From Pseudomonas sp. PB101 (GTDB taxonomy: Bacteria; Pseudomonadota; Gammaproteobacteria; Pseudomonadales; Pseudomonadaceae): a stretch of DNA of 64,000 nucleotides. The DNA lies in contig NZ_RWIR01000016.1 in NCBI RefSeq assembly GCF_009764265.1, forward strand, positions 1 through 64,000. The letters run 5' to 3'. Both the position numbers and the translations under genes were made by a program. How positions within the stretch are numbered: position 1 is the stretch's first letter; the number at the start of each line of letters is the position of its first letter. Below are positions 60,201 through 64,000 of this stretch, piece by piece. The notes below the pieces were generated by a model, which was not told the origin of the DNA, ran no database searches, and saw only the letters and a program-made list of their open reading frames with translations.

Positions 60201-60291
60201 CGGTTTCGATCGCGTGATGAGCCTGTTTCAGCGTTTCGGCAATCTCGCCCTTGACCCACTCGAGGGCCACATAGTCGTGCCGATCACCCAT
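54259..60291 (-). CDS. chpA: Chemosensory pili hybrid histidine kinase ChpA
   Basis: Very large CheA-type kinase of 2010 residues controlling type IV pili. Several N-terminal phosphotransfer-like units come first; clear H-boxes are His670 (FHTLKGSGRM), His809 (LHTLKGSASM), His1155 (LHTLKGGARMAEV) and His1297 (LHTLKGGARMVEI), while the first unit near residue 49 is degenerate (IHQVHGSLQM). A CheA core follows (MLRNAVDHGLE, DDGAGVPLD, GRGVGMDVV), then a CheW-like domain and a receiver domain with Asp1939 (LLDIEMPRMDG). Residues ~1066-1104 are encoded by a REP doublet and form a linker. The start is ATG 60291, 37 bases after pilJ. Confidence 0.94.
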   Translation of the reverse strand: MGDRHDYVALEWVKGEIAETLKQAHHAIETVLDDPQAAHALDDCLACIHQVHGSLQMVEFYGAALLAEEMEQLAMALQGNRVSHRDEGFHLLMQALGQLPIYLDRVQGARRDLPLVVLPLINDLRSARGESLLSETSLFSPQLPELPALDAQTLAQLEPAELPGVLRKLRQMLQMALVGFLREQDNDTNLDYLAKVFTRLEALCANAPLSPLWQVASALVEGMRGGAIANSPALRSLFKDADQELKRLLEQGMQGINQPAPPELLKSLLFYIAKAEHPTGQMLTMKERYSLDDALPDSAMVDEERARLAGPDRDAMRSVLAALCEELVRVKERLDLFVRSDRQHTSDLDSLLAPLRQIADTLAVLGFGQPRKVIIDQLAVVLSLAQGQREPNDAILMDVAGALLYVEATLAGMVGTVEPESQDDNRLPTTDLTQIHQIVIKEARICLQQAKDMIVDYIDADWDRQHLQALPALLTQVRGALAMIPLSRAASLVETCNHFIREHLLLEPGQPGWQELDSLADVITSIEYYLERLSDDPQAQGENLLDVAEKSLASLGFFPSEQHVPVLEDVLNPSEAQVMQMMQELDDPQIVQTLADVLASPVSSLNPPALNTPGSLLPPPAGEEPVDEELREVFLEETDEVLEILREYLPRWSVNPDNHSALSELRRAFHTLKGSGRMVRALVLGELAWAVENLLNRVLENSVEPGATVQQLIGDVLHLLPELVAEYAANAQRQRNDVDQLAARAHALAKGDEPVSDEDTQDVAALDPLLLEIFRKEAETHLGSLNRFLDQAAEHVPLQASDELQRALHTLKGSASMAGVLPIAELAAPLDQLAREYKAHLIALDLDEVELLLEAEGLFRLGLRQLKRDPLAEIPGARSLIERARALLAERLENLRNTPNTGLRIKRDPQLINNFLAQGMDILLDAESLLQRWQQHPGERQELSALLDELTTLGEGAHLADLHPVDELCEALLDLYGAVEESSLAVSERFFHEAQAAHEALINMLDELAAGQEVSPQPQRIRALRELLDESLDPSAMGLIRSDGSRTLSIRELGAATADLEHTLPLVGASPLAMDVNDDALSLDKRGAGESFAGKSDRRTAAPTEDRVVGVDDEIVAIFLEEAVDILESAGQALQRWLRDSDNAAPLSSLQRDLHTLKGGARMAEVGPVGDLAHELESLYQGLVDRRYAFSDALAALLQQSHERLALYLEQLQRHQPLNDSLELIEAIRAYRQGHAGVAEAARQATDNDSAGHDPELLEIFLEEGFDIIESSGAALERWQAQPSSRQEVETLLRDLHTLKGGARMVEIAAIGDLAHELEFLYEGLSTGVLQPTQALFALLQRSHDRLAQMLDAARAGEPMPPADRLIDAIKNFSHPTVPEAHAPVAPPVTPKAEPVAPPSDAGADMVKVSAELLDDLVNLAGETSIFRGRIEQQVNDAHIALSEMETTIERMRDQLRRLDTETQGRILSRQQVDAERLGYEEFDPLEMDRHSQLQQLSRALFESASDLLDLKETLERRNHDAENLLQQQGRINTELQEGLMRTRMVPFERMVPRLQRIVRQVAGELGKDVDFIVDNAEGEMDRNVLERMAAPLEHMLRNAVDHGLESVEARLAAGKPAKGRITLDLLREGGDIIFDIRDDGAGVPLDAVRRKAIKRGLLAPDSIISDHDVLQFILQPGFSTAEKITQISGRGVGMDVVHEEVRQLGGTMSIDSVPGQGVHFRIRLPFTVSVNRALMVQCGEDQYAIPLNTIDGIVRVLPIELEGYFRFDSPTYEYAGQRYELCYLGELLKTSPRPKLLGQTLPLPVLLVQCNERHIAVQVDAMAGTREIVVKSLGPQFAAVQGVSGATILGDGRVVLILDLLAPIRAMQARVPQRPAGQEVEAEPHRPLLVMVVDDSVTVRKVTSRLLERHGMSVLTAKDGVDAMLLLEEHMPDLMLLDIEMPRMDGFEVAAQVRSDERLQHLPIIMITSRTGQKHRDRAMAIGVNDYLGKPYQESVLLESIALWSKTHA
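56979..57096. repeat. REP doublet inside the chpA reading frame
   Basis: The right arm ATCGCGAGCGGGCTCGCTCC is a normal REP; the left arm TGTAGGAGCTGCGGTGCGGC is a variant unit. GCGCCGCGTTTATCCA (57029-57044) and ATCGTTAACG (57058-57067) recur, inverted, in the intergenic repeat at 21402. The chpA frame stays open through it. Confidence 0.88.
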
Positions 60292-60328
60292 AACCACTCC
60301 AATCACAATTCAGATACCCATGGGCGGT

Positions 60329-62389
60329 TCAAGCTTTGTCCACAACCTGCACCTTGGCAGCCGGCAAGGTGAAACCGGACACCGAACGACGCAACTGACT
60401 GGCCATTTTCGCCAGGTTACCGATGCTGTCAGCCGTGGCGGTGGAACCCGACGACGTCTGCGAGGTGATCTGCTGGATCACGTTCATCGTCAGGGAAATC
60501 TGCCCGGCCGACGAGGTCTGCTGCTGCGCGGCATTGGAAATGCTCTGGATCAATGCCGCGAGCGTCTTCGACACGCCCTCGATTTCTTCCAGGGCCACAC
60601 CGGCATCCTGCGCCAGACGGGCGCCACGCACCACCTCGGTCGTCGTCTGCTCCATGGAGATGACCGCTTCGTTGGTGTCGGTCTGGATCGCCCGCACCAG
60701 GGTTTCGATCTGCCGGGTTGCGGCAGACGAGCGCTCGGCCAGGCGCTGCACTTCGTCGGCGACCACGGCGAAACCGCGGCCGGCGTCACCGGCCATGGAC
60801 GCCTGGATGGCCGCGTTGAGGGCAAGGATGTTCGTCTGGTCGGCAATGTCATCGATCAGGCTGACAATGTCGCCGATTTCCTGGGACGACTCGCCCAGGC
60901 GCTTGATGCGCTTGGCGGTGTCCTGAATTTGCTCGCGAATGTTGTCCATGCCGTGGATGGTGTTGTGCACCACCTCGTTGCCCTTGTTGGCGATTTCCAC
61001 CGAGCGCTCGGCAACCGCCGAAGATTCCGCCGCGTTGGCCGACACCTGGTCGATGGACTCGGCCATGTCGTTGATCGCCATCGAAGCCTCGGAAATCTGC
61101 TGGGCCTGATGTTCCGACGCCTGGGCCAGGTGCATGGCGGTGGCCTGGGTCTCATGCACGGCGGCGGCCACCTGGCCGGCGGTGAGGTTGATGGTCGCGA
61201 CCAGGTCGCGCAACTGGTCGACGGAGTAATTGATCGAATCGGCGATGGTGCCGGTAAAGTCTTCGGTCACCGAGGCCGTCACTGTGAGATCGCCGTCGGC
61301 CAGGTCCTCGATCTCGTCGAGCAAGCGCATGATCGCGTTCTGGTTACGCTCGTTTTTCTCGGCGGTTTCGCGCAACTGACGGTTGGTTTCGCGCACCATC
61401 ACCAGGCCGATCAGGATGATAGAAGTCAGCGCCAGCAAGCCCAGCACATAACCGCCAATGGTGTCGGTGGTGCGCCCGCCGACCATGTTTTCGAAACCGC
61501 TGGCCAGGTGTGAGGCTTCGTCGAGCAGGGTCTGCGACAGACTGAAAATGTTCGAGGCCGACTCGCGGACCTTGAACAGCTCTGGCGAGGTCTCGAGGAT
61601 TTCGTCCACGGAGCCTGAGACAAACTCGAACAGTTCGGAGATTTCCGCGAGCCGCGCACGGGCGTCGCGGTCTTCGACCTGGCTGACCTTGAGCGCCGGG
61701 TCGCCCTGCAGCATGCCGTTGAGCACCTTGCCGAACTGAGTCGCGTCGCGTCCGAAGGCATCGGCGGCCTGCTGTGAATTTTCGTCGCCGGCCAGCACCG
61801 TGTTGACCGCGCCGAGGATCCGCTCGGCCAGCAGCGACTGGCGCTGGGCCATCGCCACCTGGGCCGCCGGAGCGCCCCGCTGGAGGAGAATCTCGACGAC
61901 CTTTTCGTACTCGACCTGCAGCTGCGGCACGGTTTCGGCCAGGGTCGCGGCGACCTGATGCAGCGACAGTACGGTTTGCTCGCTGGACAGAATCGCGTCG
62001 GTGTTTTTCAGCAGGCGTTCCCAGTCCTGTTGCACCGCGCGCATCTCCGGACGCACGGCGGCGGGGGCCGGCGGCAGGCTGGTGGCCGGGTCGCCCTTCT
62101 TCAGATAACCCCAGCGCCGGGCAAAATCGTTGCGTGCATCACTGAGCAACTTGAACGCGGCAGCCTTGCCGGCGGCGGCTTCGGTGGCGTTCTTGGCGAT
62201 ACGCTGGGACAGCACGCGCAGCTCGCCGGCGTGGCCGATGTACTGTTTGTCGTAGGTAGCCTGGGTGTTGAGGTACGCGAAGTTGGCGAACAGCAGCATG
62301 ATGAAGACGATCAGCGCGATGAACAGCACGATGATCTGCGACCGGCTGCGCGACCCTTCCATTGGCTTGCCTGCTTTTGCTTTTATCAT
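60329..62389 (-). CDS. pilJ: Methyl-accepting chemoreceptor PilJ
   Basis: Membrane receptor of the Pil-Chp system, 686 residues. A transmembrane helix near residues 20-40 ([21 protein letters not shown]) and a second near residue 320 flank the periplasmic PilJ sensor domain. A HAMP region ([20 protein letters not shown]) and signalling domain follow, with the conserved tip [23 protein letters not shown] precedes ATG 62389; a longer frame to 62413 is unlikely. No pilK methyltransferase gene follows it, unlike in P. aeruginosa. Confidence 0.94.
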   Translation of the reverse strand: MIKAKAGKPMEGSRSRSQIIVLFIALIVFIMLLFANFAYLNTQATYDKQYIGHAGELRVLSQRIAKNATEAAAGKAAAFKLLSDARNDFARRWGYLKKGDPATSLPPAPAAVRPEMRAVQQDWERLLKNTDAILSSEQTVLSLHQVAATLAETVPQLQVEYEKVVEILLQRGAPAAQVAMAQRQSLLAERILGAVNTVLAGDENSQQAADAFGRDATQFGKVLNGMLQGDPALKVSQVEDRDARARLAEISELFEFVSGSVDEILETSPELFKVRESASNIFSLSQTLLDEASHLASGFENMVGGRTTDTIGGYVLGLLALTSIILIGLVMVRETNRQLRETAEKNERNQNAIMRLLDEIEDLADGDLTVTASVTEDFTGTIADSINYSVDQLRDLVATINLTAGQVAAAVHETQATAMHLAQASEHQAQQISEASMAINDMAESIDQVSANAAESSAVAERSVEIANKGNEVVHNTIHGMDNIREQIQDTAKRIKRLGESSQEIGDIVSLIDDIADQTNILALNAAIQASMAGDAGRGFAVVADEVQRLAERSSAATRQIETLVRAIQTDTNEAVISMEQTTTEVVRGARLAQDAGVALEEIEGVSKTLAALIQSISNAAQQQTSSAGQISLTMNVIQQITSQTSSGSTATADSIGNLAKMASQLRRSVSGFTLPAAKVQVVDKA

Positions 62390-62438
62390 CGGTCCTCGCC
62401 TGTTAACCAGCACCCTTGATGCCTACTGAGATCTACCC

Positions 62439-62530
62439 CTGTGGGAGCGAGCCTGCTCGCGAAAGCGTTGCATCAGTCGACACTTATTTTGGCAGTCAGA
62501 CCGCCTTCGCGAGCCAGCTCGCTCCCACAA
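62439..62530. repeat. REP doublet between pilJ and pilI
   Basis: Arm GTGGGAGCGAGCCTGCTCGCGA pairs with TCGCGAGCCAGCTCGCTCCCAC, with mismatches in the core. It splits the pil cluster at the pilI/pilJ junction. Confidence 0.9.
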
Positions 62531-62548
62531 GGTTCTGTGTTGTTCCGG

Positions 62549-63088
62549 TTACACCGCGACGCTCATGAACCCCTGGGACTGCGTCAACGCAAACGGGCTG
62601 AACACCTGCCAACACTGCCCGCGCTGAAAGCGGCCTTTGACAAACGTCGCCATCGTTCCCTTCAACTCATCTGCCGGCATCGGCTCCAGGCTGTCCTGGG
62701 CAAAGTGCTGGAGGCCGAAGACTTCATCGACCAGCAACCCGGCAAACACCTCGCCATGCTCGACCACCAACACCCGACGCTGCCTGCGCACCGCCGACAG
62801 TTCGTGCCCGAAGAAGCCGCTCAAATCCATGACCGGCAGCAATCGCCCGCGCAGGTTGGCGACACCCTTGACCCAGGGTTTGACCCCGGGCAGCTGAGTC
62901 AGGCGTGGCTCGTGCAAGACTTCGCTGACTTCACTCATGGGCGCAACGTACCAGTGCTCGCCCAGGCGAAAACCGATGCCGCTCCAGTTGTCCCGACGGG
63001 TCGGCTGGGACGGCAAGTCCGCCGCCAGCAATCGACAGCGTCGATCGATTTGCAGCAGCAGCTCGAAGGCCGTCAGCGACTCGTTCAT
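62549..63088 (-). CDS. pilI: CheW-like adaptor PilI
   Basis: CheW-fold protein of 179 residues that joins PilJ receptors to the kinase ChpA. WSGIGFRLGEHWYVAPMSEVSEVL and PWVKGVANLRGRLLPVMDLSGFFG are classic CheW segments (key parts VKGVANLRG and LPVMDL). It starts 10 bases after pilH, so they are co-transcribed. A REP doublet lies between it and pilJ. Confidence 0.94.
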   Translation of the reverse strand: MNESLTAFELLLQIDRRCRLLAADLPSQPTRRDNWSGIGFRLGEHWYVAPMSEVSEVLHEPRLTQLPGVKPWVKGVANLRGRLLPVMDLSGFFGHELSAVRRQRRVLVVEHGEVFAGLLVDEVFGLQHFAQDSLEPMPADELKGTMATFVKGRFQRGQCWQVFSPFALTQSQGFMSVAV

Positions 63089-63098
63089 GGCCTGCCGA

Positions 63099-63464
63099 TC
63101 AACCGGCCAGCACGCTGTTCAGCGTCTTGATCAGGGTGTCTTCGTCGACCGGTTTGGTCAGGTAGTCCTTGGCGCCCTGGCGCGTGCCCCAGACCTTGTC
63201 GGTATCCTGGTCCTTGGTGGTGATGATGATCACCGGGATGTGTCCGGTTTCCGGGTCCTTGGTCAACTGGCGGGTTGCCTGGAAGCCGTTGAGGCCGGGC
63301 ATGACGATGTCCATCAGGACCGCGTCGGGCTTTTCCTGGCGGGCCAGGGCCACGCCGTCGGCGCCGTTTTCGGCTTTCAACACTTCATGCCCGTGCTTTT
63401 CCAGCATGCCGGTCAGTTTGTACATTTCGGTCGGCGAATCATCGACGATCAGAATACGAGCCAT
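63099..63464 (-). CDS. pilH: Response regulator PilH
   Basis: Single receiver domain of 121 residues. ILIVDDSPTEMYKL gives the acidic pocket, VLMDIVMPGLNG the phospho-acceptor Asp, and DYLTKPVDEDTL the conserved Lys. In P. aeruginosa PilH opposes PilG in control of pilus extension and cAMP. ATG 63464 gives MARILIVDD; four upstream codons are in frame but add nothing expected. It is 57 bases after pilG. Confidence 0.95.
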   Translation of the reverse strand: MARILIVDDSPTEMYKLTGMLEKHGHEVLKAENGADGVALARQEKPDAVLMDIVMPGLNGFQATRQLTKDPETGHIPVIIITTKDQDTDKVWGTRQGAKDYLTKPVDEDTLIKTLNSVLAG

Positions 63465-63521
63465 GGTCTTCCCCATTCTTGTCGGCGCCGGGCCCGATGG
63501 CCGAGCGTCACTGTGCGTGTC

Positions 63522-63926
63522 CTACTGCGGCAAAACGGCGGCGAAACCAGGAACATGGGCCTGGATCGCATCAAGCAATTCTTCCTTGCTGAAAGGCTTG
63601 GTCAAAAACTGGTCGGAGCCGACGATGCGCCCCTTGGCCTTGTCGAACAGGCCGTCCTTGGATGACAGCATAATCACTGGCGTGGACTTGAACGCGCTGT
63701 TGTTCTTGATCAGGGCGCAGGTCTGGTAGCCATCCAGGCGCGGCATCATGATGTCGACAAAGATGATGCCGGGGTGGTTGTCGGCGATCTTGGCCAGGGC
63801 ATCGAAGCCGTCGATGGCCGTGATGACCTCACAACCCACATTCTTGAGCAGCGTTTCGGCGGTGCGACGAATCGTCTTCGAATCGTCGATCACCATGACC
63901 TTCAAGGCGCTGGGGTGCTGTTCCAT
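63522..63926 (-). CDS. pilG: Response regulator PilG
   Basis: Receiver protein of 134 residues and first gene of the Pil-Chp cluster. KVMVIDDSKTIRRTAETLL holds the acidic pocket, IIFVDIMMPRLDG the acceptor Asp, and QFLTKPFSKEELL the Lys. PilG promotes pilus extension and cAMP signalling in P. aeruginosa. The start at ATG 63926 is normal. The 74 bases upstream reach the window end and show no clear promoter. Confidence 0.95.
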   Translation of the reverse strand: MEQHPSALKVMVIDDSKTIRRTAETLLKNVGCEVITAIDGFDALAKIADNHPGIIFVDIMMPRLDGYQTCALIKNNSAFKSTPVIMLSSKDGLFDKAKGRIVGSDQFLTKPFSKEELLDAIQAHVPGFAAVLPQ

Positions 63927-64000
63927 AAAATGCTCTACCGTCGCCTTTGCGAAACAATTTGTCCGTTTGCCGGTTAACGCGGCTCGAAACCCTTGATACT

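Overview
The window looks like core chromosome of a fluorescent Pseudomonas (P. fluorescens group). GC is high. The gene orders metK / ArsR-type regulator / tkt / epd / pgk / fba and pilG-pilH-pilI-pilJ-chpA match those I remember from Pseudomonas. About twenty REP-type inverted-repeat doublets with cores such as GTGGGAGCGGGCTTGCCCGCG fill the gaps between genes. I see no rRNA, tRNA, prophage, insertion sequence or CRISPR array.

Layout. 1-9.2 kb: MdtD-like MFS exporter, DEAD-box helicase DbpA, HI0933-type flavoprotein, YccS-like membrane protein, an orphan periplasmic binding protein, ElaA acetyltransferase, a small winged-helix protein and a YgjP-type metalloprotease. 9.3-12.4 kb: a REC-PAS-GGDEF-EAL c-di-GMP protein and a family 7 alginate lyase. 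12.5-18.9 kb: central carbon genes fba, pgk, epd and tkt, with two small lipoproteins between pgk and fba. 19.1-21.3 kb: a SahR-like ArsR/methyltransferase regulator followed by metK. 21.6-32.7 kb: ligB, a DUF1090 protein, a c-type cytochrome lipoprotein, mltA, MAPEG, EamA and MFS transporters, a LysR regulator, a VOC protein, a dicarboxylate/amino acid symporter, an FNT channel and an acyl-CoA thioesterase. 32.9-35.5 kb: SAH riboswitch, ahcY and metF. 35.7-45.2 kb: a second orphan binding protein, an RhlE-like helicase, YceI plus cytochrome b561, an exported flavin amine oxidase with a Pro/Ala/Lys tail, bioA, rsmE and a hemolysin III family protein. 45.3-53.6 kb: a complete biotin-independent malonate decarboxylase operon (mdcABCDEGH) with madLM, facing the LysR gene mdcR. 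53.8-63.9 kb: the Pil-Chp chemosensory cluster for twitching (pilG, pilH, pilI, pilJ, chpA and a chpC-like CheW gene).

How genes work together. metK, ahcY and metF make SAM, hydrolyse SAH and supply methyl groups. The window holds two possible SAH sensors: the SahR-like protein, with a perfect 14-bp inverted repeat upstream of its gene, and the riboswitch on ahcY. The mdc genes form a tightly coupled operon: MdcB and MdcG build and attach the prosthetic group on Ser25 of MdcC, MdcH loads malonate, MdcA does acyl transfer, MdcD/E decarboxylate, and MadLM imports malonate. In the Pil-Chp cluster, PilJ signals through PilI and ChpA to PilG and PilH.

Most notable observations. (1) A REP doublet lies inside the chpA reading frame and is translated as a linker; its interior matches an intergenic repeat at 21.4 kb. 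(2) The Pil-Chp cluster has no pilK or chpB adaptation genes. (3) The SAM cycle appears to have both protein and RNA SAH sensing, and the regulator gene may be leaderless. (4) A secreted flavoenzyme carries a long histone-like Pro/Ala/Lys tail. I did not find a clearly new multigene system.
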